Made by a program: the position numbers and the translations under genes. Shown here piece after piece: positions 12,401 through 23,464 of a stretch of 64,000 bases of DNA (position 1 is its first letter; every line of letters starts with the position of its first letter). The notes under the pieces are model-generated. The model was given only the letters and a program-made list of their open reading frames with translations, did not search any database and had not been told where the DNA came from. The stretch is from positions 193,716-257,715 of the forward strand of contig JAQFVV010006840.1 in NCBI GenBank assembly GCA_028023455.1. Reading direction: 5' to 3'. Origin of the DNA: Epiperipatus broadwayi (taxonomy: Eukaryota > Onychophora > Udeonychophora > Euonychophora > Peripatidae).

Positions 12401-12466
12401 CATAATCATCATCATTTTCAATCATTACCAATCCACTGCTGAATAAAGGTATCTACAAGTTCAATC
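12401..12466 (-). mobile_element. RTE 3' tail fragment
   Basis: The minus-strand text matches the last 65 bases of the RTE (ACAAGTTCAAT..., CAATCCACTGCTGAATAAAG and ATCATCATC on the plus strand). Strongly diverged. Confidence 0.55.
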
Positions 12467-12469
12467 CTG

Positions 12470-13240
12470 TATGTGTCGTATATATATTAATAATGTTAAA
12501 AAATAAAATATTAAGAAAAAATATCAATTAAGTAACATAATTTTAAAACTTTAAATTATATCATATACAAGACTATAGAACTTGAGAGTCATGCAGTAAT
12601 GTGACCCAGTGAAAGAGTAATTGATTCTTCTTCCAAACTGTCCACGAATAATCCCTGAATCAATAGTATTTATTATTATAAGGTGTTAGTGTGTGGACCA
12701 CAAAATATGACATAAAATGTGAGTTTCATACCTTCATGGATTGCCTTTAGTGTTCTCCCTACCATCACAAAATCTTTCCAAACCAGATAAAAACATTATT
12801 TTAACTCAAGGCTTCACTGTCATGCACAGTTTGAATTCCTTCAACTATTTCACTATCAGTTTTTTTTCCCAATTTAAAACAAAATTTATTGGTAGCTTTT
12901 TATTTCATTATGTAACCACTGTCATATTTCATGTTATAATTTGTGATTTAGATGTGCTAGTACTTTAAATATTTTGTGATCAATAGCTGAAGTACATTGG
13001 TATATAACATATATGTTGATTACGAGAGGGCACTATAGGTATCTTGTAAATAGACCCAGTAACCAATCACTTTTTATCAGTACATACCGCATACATGCTA
13101 TGACTACTTTTACTATGAACGACATTTAATAATTATATTATATTGTGGCTAATTCTGACATTACCATCATTACTATTATTTTTGTATTATCACTATGCAA
13201 TGTAATTATCATAAATATACAGCCAACTATTCTTTAAAAC
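12470..13240. other. AT-rich DNA, no clear feature
   Basis: A 75-codon plus-strand frame at 12741 has no recognisable motif. No repeat family assigned. Confidence 0.35.
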
Positions 13241-13247
13241 TGTTTCA

Positions 13248-13248
13248 A

Positions 13249-13289
<41 letters not shown>

Positions 13290-13290
13290 T
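13248..13290. repeat. (CT)n(TA)n microsatellite
   Basis: About 8 CT units followed by about 13 TA units. Confidence 0.9.
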
Positions 13291-13659
13291 GAATCCAATC
13301 AGCCTTACAGTTTTACTTTAACATTTGGCCTGGGACAATTGACTTTCACTAGCTACTGTTATAGGTAAAATGCTTTTTAATTAATTATAAATGGATAACT
13401 CTGCACATTAAATGTTTCCATATATACATAATTAAAACCAATAAAATATTACATGATTCTATCATATGATTTTAGCATATTCAATGTTGCATCATTAGCA
13501 TAATTTTTTTCTTCACTACATCTATGCAGATAAATAGACAAGCTGATTTATATTAAAAACATTTACATGATTTTTAAATCAGGGTTAGTAGATTGATAGT
13601 GATACAGAAAGATAAATAATGGCTGGCAGAAGAAAGGCACATTAGATCCTAAAGGCCAA

Positions 13660-13740
13660 GGCAGTGGTCCAATATCCAAAGCTCCTCACTGATAAAAACC
13701 ATAAGCTTGAAACTTGCCTGGGAATATTGGATAGTGAAGT
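13660..13740 (-). repeat. Foldback family A fragment
   Basis: The minus-strand text reads CCAATATTCCCAGGCAAGTT and then TATCAGTGAGGAGCTTTGGA, matching the mid-arm of the family A element at 9.1-10.2 kb. No inverted partner nearby. Confidence 0.6.
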
Positions 13741-13857
13741 GCTGAGCAGGAATTTATTTAACACTATTATCTGCATATATTAATAACTAAAACTTGTCGG
13801 GAAATGGCATAGATGTGGAAAAAAAACAAATTAGCTATGTGATCAGTTGGTCCATAA

Positions 13858-15795
13858 GCACTGTAGCACTGCAGCACCCCAGAAAAAAATTAATTATGAA
13901 AACTAGGCATAAAAATTCAGTAATATGACAATCACTCAATATTTTGCATAATTATTATGAAAATACAATTAGTTAAACTATTTTTAAAAATAAATTATTT
14001 TACGCACTGCTTAAAATTCTTTTCAAAGTTTCTACAGTGCCAGAAACTCCATATTGAATGAATTTCAAAAAGTGATACTAAGATATGTTTGCTTTTATCA
14101 ATGTGCATAACTAATACCATTAGAGCTGCTTACTGATTAGTGTCAATAGTTATTTGAGTATGGTATGTTTATCTATTCTGGTATGTTTATCTACTCTGGT
14201 TTCTTTTTACAGCAAATATTTTTTTATTGTTTTGACTTATTGCCCCCTCCCCCCAAAAAAAATATCTAGTCAAATAATAAACCCTAGCATAATTTTTGAG
14301 ATGCTTATAATATAAGACCTACTCCAAATATAAGTCCTAGTTAATATTAGCAGCTTGATGGATGACTTTTGTTTTCCCATTAAAACATACAATGGATGTA
14401 TTGAATTATAAAGTAATGATGGTATAAATAAACAATATTATTAACATTAATGCTTTAAATAAATGGTAGTATAAATTATATGGTTGTTCTTGTATTTTTC
14501 TGTTGAGTATTTTTACAAATGTAATTTTACCTGTATAGAGAGACAATTGATCTCCCACACATCAATATATTGAATAATTTACAATTTTATTTATATATAT
14601 TTAGGTGCTTATTTTCTTTATATTTAATACTTAGATCTCGAATGCTTGATTTAGGTTTAAACTTTCATCATGGTGACTGTTAAATATTTAAGACAAAAGA
14701 AAAATTAGTTTGATTTCTTAAACATTTTTTTTTTCTCTTGAAAGACTTTATTAAAACAATAGAAATGATTTTAATAATGAAAGTTTAGCTTAATTTAAAT
14801 CATCAATCTTTTTCCTAAAGAAAAAGAATACCCAAGCAGGACTACTACAAGTAATTTGGAAAATATTTCTAAGTTGAATACTTAATAAAAGGGGGATGCG
14901 GTTGTGCCATATATGAATCATCATAATTTAATACACTGCATGTTTTAATGGATTATGTAATGTACATGCATAAAATAAAGAAACATTTTCTGAAATTTTA
15001 TGCTTGTGTTTTATTGCATTTGAGGACAAACCAACGGTAATCATTTTTGTTGCATTTTTTTCCTCACAAGTCTTAATGATAAATTTAAACAAAATAATAT
15101 TCTGATCTCCAAATAGGATAAGTGCAAAAAGAAAGAGCTATTCTGATGAGTACAAGAAATGATTTGTCAGGGGGGAGGGGAGTCTTGGTAAGAATCTTAT
15201 AGCTTTTTGTAAAAAGAAAAAGTATACGAATAGATGCATATTTTTGTACTTGAATAAATGTAATTTTTTATAAATAAAAAAACAAGACATACCCTGAAAG
15301 TAAGCCTTATAGTGTTTTTTGGAACAAAAATTATTATAAGACAGTGTCTTATTTTGGGGGAAACATGATAGGATGAACAATAAAATATTTTGGGTTTTTT
15401 TTTTTTGTAAATTAATATTTATAAGTAATTTATTTCGGAAAAATATAACAAAGTAATAAAAAAAAAGCATTATTTTAAATATTTATCACAGTAGGTGTTA
15501 GTATTGAATATATAAAAAAATTATTTTTTTCCTATTTTACATTACATAAAAAAAATTGAGTAAAAAATAAATGATCTACTCCAAACATTATTATGTGTTA
15601 AACAGCCGATAGTAAAAACAAAAAAATAGATTAGATATTTTAACAGTGATTGGTATTGAAAAATAAAATAGCTGTGTGTGTGTGAAATTAGAAATGCTGT
15701 TTTGCTTTGTATCCTACGTTTTGGCAGTGCTGCTGTAATAAAACATGTTGCTTAAAAATTTCATGAGTTGTCACTGCATGTGGCCATGTATTTCA
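13858..15795 (+). repeat. Dispersed repeat family K, copy 1 (interrupted)
   Basis: Parts 13858-14245 and 15371-15795 are colinear with 28222-28712 and 29689-29960. Shared landmarks: ATGACAAT...CAATATTTTGCATAA, a phrase around GCCAGAAA, GAGTATGGTATGTTTAT (GAGCATGGTATGTTTAT in copy 2), GATCTACTCCA (GATCTGCTCCA) and TGCTTAAAAATTT followed by CACTGCATG. The joined unit is about 0.8-0.85 kb. It has no coding potential. Ends and class unknown. The two copies have clearly diverged. Confidence 0.7.
14246..15370. mobile_element. TIR DNA transposon inside family K copy 1
   Basis: This 1.1-kb block is absent from the sister copy near 28.6 kb. Its ends are inverted: CCCCCCAAAAAAAATATCTA with ATAATTTTTGAG at the left, against ACAAAAATTATTATAAGACA and GTCTTATTTTGGGGGAAAC at the right. 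The phrases ATATAAGTCCTAG and CCTGAAAGTAAGCCTTATAG are of the kind seen at ends of widespread animal cut-and-paste elements. No transposase frame; the 110-codon minus-strand frame at 15138 looks like chance. Non-autonomous, superfamily unassigned. Confidence 0.6.
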
Positions 15796-15926
15796 ATGGA
15801 ATGTCATGTTATCAATTCTGGTATGATGGAGAGGATTTTCCATAAATATACATATCATGAAAGAGGTCAGGCTGGTATATTTTCTTGTCAATAGCTTATG
15901 ATATTATTGAGTTTATATTAAGAATG

Positions 15927-16014
15927 TTGTGAATTATTTGATTAGTTATATATATATGTTGATACAAAGATTGTGAATTATTTGATTAGTTATATATATA
16001 TGTTGATACAAAGA
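15927..16014 (+). repeat. Perfect 44-bp tandem duplication
   Basis: The unit starting TTGTGAATTATTTGATTAGT and ending GATACAAAGA occurs at 15927-15970 and again at 15971-16014 without a difference. It is therefore a recent duplication. Confidence 0.9.
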
Positions 16015-16169
16015 TTTTCATGGGTTACATATATTAAAGACATATGTTTCAGGTTTATCCATGTTAAAAAATTTAAATATTAATCTACCGATGTTTCGAC
16101 TTGATCACACAAGTCATCTACTGGGTGATAAAAGGTAGAAAGACGGTTGTAGAGGCACTACAATCACTG

Positions 16170-17319
16170 ATTTGAAAAAAAAAAACATGAAAGTTCCACC
16201 AATAGCAAAAATGTTAAATTAAGAATGTTTTTTAAAAAAATCTTTCCAAATAGGAGGAAGTTTGCATGTATCATCTCGCTTATTGATATAATGTGGCCTT
16301 TTAAGTATCTCAGTGGCTTTTCTAATTTTGCACTGGTAGGATTATCACATCTGGATATGATCCTGGTACTGGTACTAAAAAAATCAATTTTATGATCTGA
16401 ACTATAGTATGGAATGAGAATGCGGCTGATGATGAATGGTGTTAACTGCATTAGCGTGTTCATCTCTCCTAACACTGATGCAATGATTACTCATAACTAT
16501 GAAAGAAGCTTTACAATTTTCACATGAGATTTGATAAACATCGTGAGATTCAAGCAGGATTGATCTTTTGATGAGTAGAAAATGCTATATTTACATTATA
16601 GCATTTTAATATACATCCAATATTGTTTGTAGTTCCCTTTTACATATGGACATAAATCCTAATAGCTGATTTATCATCTTTTTGTTTCCTATTTTGTCTA
16701 TTTTGGGCTTGAAATAAGGCCTTTTAAATAAATTTATAATTATAACTATTTGCTAATAAAACACTATTAATATGATTTATTTCTTCTTTCAGATGTGACT
16801 TATCTGAAAGGTTAATTGCTCTATTTAAAAGAGTTTTGGCTATGGAAACTATCTGATTTGGGTGATGATGAGAGTGGAAATGTAAATATCTGTCCGTGTG
16901 TGTATTCTTTCTGTAAATCGAAAAAGATAAACTATTTGGTGTCTTGGTGACTAGAACATCAAGGAAGGGAGTTTTGCATCAGACACTGTCTCCATTGTAA
17001 ATTTAATATGAGGATACATATTATTTAAATGTAAGAAGAAATCATCTAATTTATTTTTTCCATGTTATCATATGACAAAAGTGTCATCTACGTATCTAAG
17101 CCAAATGAGAGGTTTTAAAGATGATGATTCTAAAGCACGAGTTTCTATATTTTCCATGAATAAATCAGTAATTATTCCTGAGATAGGTGAGCCCATAGGA
17201 GTACCAAAAACTTGTCTGTAATGCCATCCATTGTATACAAAATAAGTGTTCAAGAAACAATGTTTAATCAAAACAATAATATGGTTTGAAATAACTGAAA
17301 CACAGGCTTATTATATACC

Positions 17320-17358
<39 letters not shown>

Positions 17359-18170
17359 TATAAGCACAGACCTTCACATGACCCACCACGCTCCACTCTA
17401 TCTAATAAACACTGATACACTTAAATACATATATGTTGAAAAGATAAATAATCACCAATATGTTAAACCAGCACTGATGATTGCTGGTTTAGCATGAAAT
17501 ACGTATATTGGTGATTATTTATCTTTTCAACCTATATGTGTTTAAGTGTATCAGTGTTTATTAGATAGGGTGGAGCGTGGTGGGTCATGTGAAAGTATGT
17601 GCTTATATACCCTACATATTACAAATAATATGGTTTGGTAAATTGCAGCGTTGCGAAATTACATTTAAACCTTCATCAATTGGAATGTTTGTAAACAAAG
17701 ATACGACATCAAAACTGACCAGAATGTCATTAGCATTAATTTTTAAATTTTTTAAAACATAAAGTGAAAAGTGTTTTAATATATGATTTAATAGACGTGA
17801 TTGTAGATTTAATTAAATCAGATAAATATCTAGCTAAAATATGAGTTGGAGATCCTATTGCGCTTATTATTGGACAAAGGGGGGTATCTGGTTTGTGAAT
17901 TTTTGGAAGTCCATAAAATTTTGGACAGACACATGATTTTTTATGAGGGATTATTTTATTTTTTATCTCCGTTTCAATAGGCGATTTATTAATAATGGCT
18001 TTTGTTTTTTTTCCCAAATACGTAGTATGCTTTCTTTTTGATGGTTTAAGTTTTATCATTAAGCAAATCTAAAATTTTATATGGTAAATGTCACGATCCA
18101 TAACAACAGTAGCATTACCTTTATCAGCTGGAAGTACAACAATTGATTTATTCTATTTCAATTTTCCCCA
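16170..18170 (-). pseudogene. PLE reverse transcriptase / GIY-YIG pseudogene
   Basis: Legible pieces on the minus strand, in order: VVLPADKGNATVVMD (about 18145-18095), the PLE signature before the RT core; YGLPKIHKPDTPLCPIISA (about 17915-17860); FDVVSLFTNIPIDEGL (about 17720-17670, catalytic Asp of motif A); FGTPMGSPISG (about 17200) and LRYVDDTFV (about 17075, YVDD motif C); LPFLDVLVTKTPN with HTDRYLHFHSHHP across a frameshift (about 16970-16860); then HDVYQISCENCKASF and CISVRRDEHANAVN (about 16540-16440), the GIY-YIG endonuclease region, followed by IEILKRPH-like text and INKRDDTCKLPPIWKDFF (about 16300-16230). Catalytic residues survive as islands, but stops, shifts and the foldback insertion mean no functional protein. 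The family primes reverse transcription at nicked or terminal DNA. Confidence 0.85.
17289..17623. mobile_element. Foldback element, family B, with 14-bp TSD
   Basis: It sits between direct repeats AATAATATGGTTTG at 17275-17288 and 17624-17637. Removing it joins PLE coding text on both sides. Arms 17353-17469 and 17481-17614 are near-perfect inverted copies (AGGGTATATAAGCACA against TGTGCTTATATACCCT; GTTGAAAAGATAAATAATCA against TGATTATTTATCTTTTCAAC). Outside the left arm lie a (TA)n tract and AACACAGG-type text also found, inverted, at 42.36-42.40 kb. It has no coding capacity. The 14-bp duplication suggests target-primed insertion or staggered nicking rather than a typical 2-8 bp transposase. 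Confidence 0.85.
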
Positions 18171-18654
18171 TTCTTCAACTCTTCAGCCATCCATGAATGA
18201 CTGAAGAGTTGGAGAGAGAAGAAAATTGAAACTTGTTCATTAAAGTTTGAATATTTGCTATCTTAATATAAACTGAGCACTGATTATATATATGTATGAG
18301 AGATGATGATCCGGATCAACTGATGAGTGCTGGTTCAGCACAAAATACTTGTATTGGAGATCATTTATCTTTTTCACATATACGTGATCATATCTATCAG
18401 TTGTATAAGATATATTGGATAGCTGTTGGGAGTTTACAAGTCTGATTTCAAGACTCTTATATTTGAAATTAATGTAAGCTTTATTAAATATTCAATAGGC
18501 TGACTAAAATTTGTTTTTATTTTATATGTTGTTATACAATGAGAAAAAAATCAAATAAAACAAATAATGGTTATTTTATACTATGAAAACTTTAATGTAA
18601 ATTCAATTAATTTTCTGTATTTATAATATTACTAATTATTAATTATATACTTAT

Positions 18655-18805
18655 CCAGAAAGAGACCATATATGAGATGGATGGATGAAATAAGAAAGTG
18701 TGCAGATCACATGTGGAGAAGGGAGGCTAGAGATCAAAGAAAATGGATTGAACTTGGAGAGACCTTCATCCTGCAGTGGATTGATCATGATTTATGATAA
18801 TGAAT
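18655..18805 (+). mobile_element. RTE 3' tail fragment
   Basis: It matches the C-terminal coding end and 3' tail of the RTE at 59-62 kb: CCAGAAAGAGACCA, GATGGATGGATGAAATAAGA, ATGTGGAGAAGGGAGGCTA, CTTGGAGAGACCTTCATCCT. The 5' end is truncated within the conserved C-terminus, as usual for this class. Confidence 0.8.
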
Positions 18806-18809
18806 TACA

Positions 18810-19200
18810 TCTTATATTTTGAAGATTTTCTATACACTTTCTAAGGATGATTATATTTTTTTGGTATTTTGTACTAACATGTGAGAAACGTAAAGCGACA
18901 CTCAATTACCAACATTACATTTTAATATGTAATTACTATGATATACTTTTGTTAAACTATTCTATAAAATAAATTTAAAAATATTTTTTTTACTATAGTT
19001 GTATTTGACAGTAACTTTATTGGTTTAAAGTGTAAATAAAAAATATTATGAAGAATAAATCCAAAAACAAGTCCAAGTTAGCATATAAATGACAAAACAT
19101 TTTAATATATAAGGATATTATAACAGCATATAAATGTTGTAAAATTAAAACAATTGACAGTAAAAAAACTTTATATAGAACAAAGAATAAACATTTCTAT
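18810..19200. other. AT-rich DNA, no feature seen
   Basis: Only TA-rich text; no frame, RNA gene or repeat family identified. Confidence 0.4.
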
Positions 19201-19204
19201 ACTT

Positions 19205-19325
19205 ATATATAGAGCTCACAAATATCCTAGCACCTCACTGAGAAAGCCAGTAGCAGAAACCGGTCTGAGGTTGGGGATATTCTGAAAACTTTGTTAAGAG
19301 TTTATTTGTGAGGTCTATACATAAC
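19205..19325. repeat. Short hairpin repeat
   Basis: ATAGAGCTCACAAATATCC at the left faces ATTTGTGAGGTCTATACATA at the right, and GGGGATATT pairs with the inner left arm. A foldback of about 120 bases with no coding. CCTCACTGAGAAAGCCAGT vaguely recalls the CAGTGAGGAGC core of family A. Confidence 0.5.
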
Positions 19326-19707
19326 ATTTGTAATACAAGCTTGTTAAATTAGGTCATGTGACATATGACTAAATTTTATTAATTGCTATACTTCTTTTAC
19401 ATGCCACTCATATAGCTGTTCTGTGAACTCTGCAGTCTATCTCCATTTTTTTCAAAAATAGAATATAGTTATAAATTGTTCAGTAATCTTCACATAATTT
19501 TCATGGATTGCAATCATTTTATCATTCATTATTTTAGTTTTGTCTATCAATCTTAGATATCAAAACTAATCAGGAAAGAAGAAAACAGCTATAGCCAGTA
19601 GAAAATACATCTCAATGCTAGAATAACATAAGCTGATTTTGACAATTATTTTACTTTATTATTAAAAAAAAATCAAACACCAATCACACACTGTTTTGTA
19701 ACTATTA

Positions 19708-20278
19708 TTAATATTCATGCATTGATCTGCCAGTAAGAGATTTAAAAGTATATAAGTGAATCACTTAAGCTTAGAGCATATTAATATATACCACCAACAG
19801 TTACAGACCATGCTTATGTCAGGACTTGAGTCTATTTAATGCCTGATATTATAATTGGCAAATGAATTGTATAAATTTAATTAACCTATCATAAGAAAAG
19901 ACAGTCTCATATTTACCCACTGTGATTAGACATATATTAATTATGAATAACTGTAAATCTACTATTATTATGTGCTAAAATTCCTTCTTAATAATTACAG
20001 ATTTTCAACACTAAATGACAATAGATTTATATTTATTCATAATTAATAAATGTCTAATTGCAGGTGGCTAAAAATTATACTATCTTTCTCCTGCGATGGG
20101 GAAACTAAATTTGTACAATTCAATTGACAATTTTAACATCAGACACACAATAGACTCAAACTCTGATATAAACACTGTCTGTAAAAATTGATGTGTATAT
20201 GAATGCACTCTAAACTTAAGTGATTCGCTTAAGTTTTAAAACTTTTATTGATGGGTTAGTGCACAGAGATTTATAATG
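19708..20278. mobile_element. Foldback element, family C, copy 1
   Basis: Two inverted arms of about 280 bases meet near 19990. Left and right share AAGTGAATCACTTAAG (AAGTGATTCGCTTAAG at right), GACTTGAGTCTATT against AATAGACTCAAACTC, and TGATTAGACATATATTAATT against AATTAATAAATGTCTAATTG. Each arm end also holds a short self-palindrome around CTTAAGTGAATCACTTAAG. No protein frame. The arms are diverged, so it is old. Confidence 0.8.
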
Positions 20279-20392
20279 CCAAAACAGTACATTCATGGAA
20301 GTTGATTTGTCTTCTTAATAATTAGATTTTCAGTGCTTAATACAGGGGATTTATATTTTGCTTTAACTATATCTAAATCTATTGTTATAAAG

Positions 20393-21290
20393 CACTGAAA
20401 CCTTTGAAATTATTCAAATGGAAGTCAATCTCTGATAATGCGCTATTTCTTAAATATTATAAATTTCCATGCACTTGCCCGCCGGTAAGAGTTTAAAAAA
20501 CTTAAGTGAATCACTTAAGTTTAGAATGTACATTCTATATACACTAACTGTTACAGAGCATGCTTAAATTAGGGCTTGAGTGTGCTTAATGTTATAATCA
20601 AATATTTAATTGTACAAATCTATTTAACCCATCACAGGAGAAAGACAGTGTCGCATTTTTAACCACCTACGATTAGACAAACATGACTTATAAATGTAAA
20701 TATATTATTATAAAGCATTGAAAACTTTGAAATTAAATAGATTTGTACAATTAAATATTTGATTATAACATTAAGCACACAATAGACTCATGCCTTGATT
20801 TAAGCATGGTCTGTAAGTGTTGGTGTATATAGAATGTACACTCTAAACTTAAGTGATTCACTTAAGTTGTTTAAACTCTTATCAGTGAGCGAGTGCATGG
20901 AAATTTATAATATTTTAGAAATAGCACATTATTATAGATTGACTTTCATTTGAATAATTTCAAAGTTTTCAGCACTTTATAATAATAGATTTACATTTAT
21001 AAGTCATGTTTGTCTAACCATAGGTGGTTAAAAATGAGACACTATATTCTGTGATGGGTTAAATAGATTTGTACAATTGAATATTTGATTATAACATCAG
21101 GCACACAATAGACTCAAGCCCTGATTTAAGCATAACCTGTAAGAGTTGGTATATATAAAATGTACATTCTAAACTTAAGTGATTCACTTAAGTTTTTTAA
21201 ACACTTACTGGCAGGTCAGTGTGTGGAAATTTATAATATTTAAGAAATAGTGCATTATCAGAGATTGACTTCCATTTGAATAATTTTAAC
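20393..21290. mobile_element. 0.9-kb compound palindrome, family C
   Basis: The outermost text ATTATTCAAATGGAAGTCAA at 20409 has its inverse TTGACTTCCATTTGAATAAT near 21265. Inside are three arm units, each with CTTAAGTGAATCACTTAAG (one in one orientation near 20505, two in the other near 20855 and 21180) and TGTACAATT(A/G)AATATTTGATT. A fourth partial arm may be lost. It looks like one foldback whose arm was duplicated, or two nested ones. No coding. Confidence 0.75.
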
Positions 21291-21397
21291 TATATTTGTG
21301 GTGAAAGAAATATTTACTTATTTCTATAATGTAATTTTAATAGTTTTCATTTTTTCTCAAAAAAAAATGTAATTCAATATAAATAATCCATACAAAA

Positions 21398-21550
21398 TGT
21401 ATACTAAGAAAAGCTTGTTTAATACTGTTAAATACCACATCATACAAACTATGTTGAGCATGCTTTTGATTAACTGGTAGTGAGTTAGTTAGTCAAAAGC
21501 ATTCTCAGCATGATATGTTGATGCATTTAACAAGCTTTTCTTAGTATATA
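21398..21550. mobile_element. Foldback element, family F
   Basis: A perfect 20-base inverted pair, TATACTAAGAAAAGCTTGTT at 21400-21419 and its reverse complement at 21529-21548, encloses a second pair (GAGCATGCTTTTGATTAACT against AGTTAGTCAAAAGCATTCTC). Total about 150 bases. No coding. MITE-like. Confidence 0.8.
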
Positions 21551-22057
21551 TTTTAGTCACATTATTTATATTGATTTATTAGTTCTTAATAAGTATGTGA
21601 TGTTCACATATACCTACTTTAAAATATATTTTAATTTTATGAAGACAAATGGAAACAGAATAAATATAAATGTAATATTTCTTTCTTTTTGTGAGAAAAT
21701 GTATAAAAATAATGTGAACATTTACATTTTAATGCTCTCTTTATTAAATGCTTAACTTTATAAATATGTTAGCAGGCTGAAATTAACATGAGGGCAGACA
21801 TGAAATGCTTTATTTCTATATATTGTTATTTGTACTTAATAAACTATTGCTAAAAAATAAAAATGTGTTAAAAGAAAACAACAGAAACTCATATATATGA
21901 ACATATTGAATATTAAATGCAACTTATGAATATTAAAAAAACTTTAGGCAAGAAAAGGGTTGTAAAAAAGGTTGACAAATATAATTATTATTTGTTGACC
22001 AGGTAAAAAATTAAAGACTTTTATTTAAGTAATATATGAATTTAAAAATTAGTAAAA

Positions 22058-23460
22058 AAATCATCACTTTAACCATTATTAACCCATTGCAGGATTAAGC
22101 TTTTCACATATTTAATCTAATGTCTCTCATTGATACCTTTTCTTTTTCAGATCACACAGCAATTTTTTTATTTTATCCAACAATCTCAGACGTGGTCTTT
22201 TTCTAGGTCTTTTACAATATTTTGGTATACAGTTTAATACTTCCACCATTCATCTATTGTCATCTCTTCTGAAATATGTTCAAACCAATACCATTTCATT
22301 TTTTTTATTCCTTAACTGATGTTAGTGATTTGTTATCCACATGCTTTGTCTTTGATCTTTGATGTTAGTCCTAACATTCATCTCCAATACTTTATTGAAT
22401 GGCATGCAGTCCCTATATAGCAATTCTGTTAATTGTCCAGCTCCTTGTCCATAAGTAAATACTGGTCAAACACATATAGTTAAACCCTTTTTTTCAATTA
22501 CATAGGTATATTTACTTTTTATGTTATTTTTACCAACATTCAAGCTTAATTCAGTGATTATTTTCATCCATTATATTTCCATCTTTACTAGTAATCTAAG
22601 CAGATACTTGAAGTGGTAAATTTTTTTCTAATACATGGTTATAAATCTTTATATATATTTCTGATTCAATGCATTGAATGTTACTTTACTTTCACCTGAT
22701 AACTCTTGAAACATTTCCTGAAGCTCTGAAGCAATATTTATAAAAGCAATCATATCATATAATATCAGACCATATATAAAGTTATATCATCATTATTATT
22801 AAAGGAGGATTGCTTTTGATATAAATTGAGACTGTTGATAAATTAAGGATTGGTTGTTAGAAATCATACTATTTACTAAATCTAAATAATGTAAATAAAT
22901 TCCATATATTTTTATTCCATTACCTACTCATTTTATTTCACAAAATATATTGGAAACTGTTGTAAAAATTTTTAAGACATAAAGTCACACTGTTGCACAC
23001 TTTTACCAAATTTTAATTTTCTTGCTGTCATTACATAATTTAATAACTGCGGTTGCACTTTGATAAATATTTTTCAGTATTTGGTATATATTCCAGTCTA
23101 CAACTTGATGACTTAAAACTTTAATTAACATGGAAATACTTATAGATTCAAATGCTTTGGCAACTCATATTTATTGGCCCTTTCTATACCTTCTTTTAAT
23201 AGTTCCATAACCATTTTTAAATCCATCATGTTTATTTATTTTTGATTAGATGGAATCCGTACTTCACTCTATATCAGTTGTAGTCATTTTGGTAAAGATT
23301 TTATCCAGAATTGATCAATAACTGATAGATCTAAAAATTTTAATGTCTTATTTTCTTATCTTAAGTATCAATTGTATTATTGCATTATTCCAATTACTCC
23401 CGTGCATCTTTATCATTTATATATTTGGTGCATAAATTTGACAATTTTTATAATAGATAA
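22058..23460 (-). pseudogene. Decayed RTE retrotransposon ORF2 (RT and 3' part)
   Basis: On the minus strand, broken frames follow the RTE protein at 59-62 kb: SISY...LDKIFTKMTTT (about 23310), IERANKYELP (about 23190), LKNIYQSATAVIKLCNDSKK (about 23060), IASELQEMFQELSGESK (about 22710), and the tail ending AATGGGTTAATAATGGTTAA near 22075. The endonuclease and early RT part are absent, so it is 5'-truncated. Many stops and shifts show age. The YADD-type motif region is damaged. No product expected. Confidence 0.8.
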
Positions 23461-23464
23461 ATCT

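Larger units (their letters stand above)
16070..18430 (-). mobile_element. Penelope-like element (PLE), decayed
   Basis: Minus-strand order: 5' non-coding region (about 18430-18170), reverse transcriptase (about 18170-16900), GIY-YIG region (about 16560-16170), then a 3' part with GTCGAAACATCGGTAGATT near 16090. The 5' region matches the PLE-related piece at 42.5-42.8 kb (phrases such as GAAGAGTTGGAG, GGCTATCTTAATATA in one and GCTATCTTAATATAAACTGA in the other). A foldback with 14-bp target duplications interrupts it. Coding is broken by stops and shifts, so it is immobile. Confidence 0.85.

Noticed and set aside
15138-15470. 110-codon minus-strand frame
   Set aside because: F/K/Y/L-rich translation of poly-T-containing transposon DNA, with no recognisable domain.
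16164-16475. 103-codon minus-strand frame
   Set aside because: It runs in a different frame from the GIY-YIG-like reading of the PLE, so it is a shadow of the decayed gene.
19700-21300. CRISPR-like array (repeated palindromic units)
   Set aside because: Units are hundreds of bases long, in alternating orientation and diverged, in an animal-type genome. They are foldback elements.
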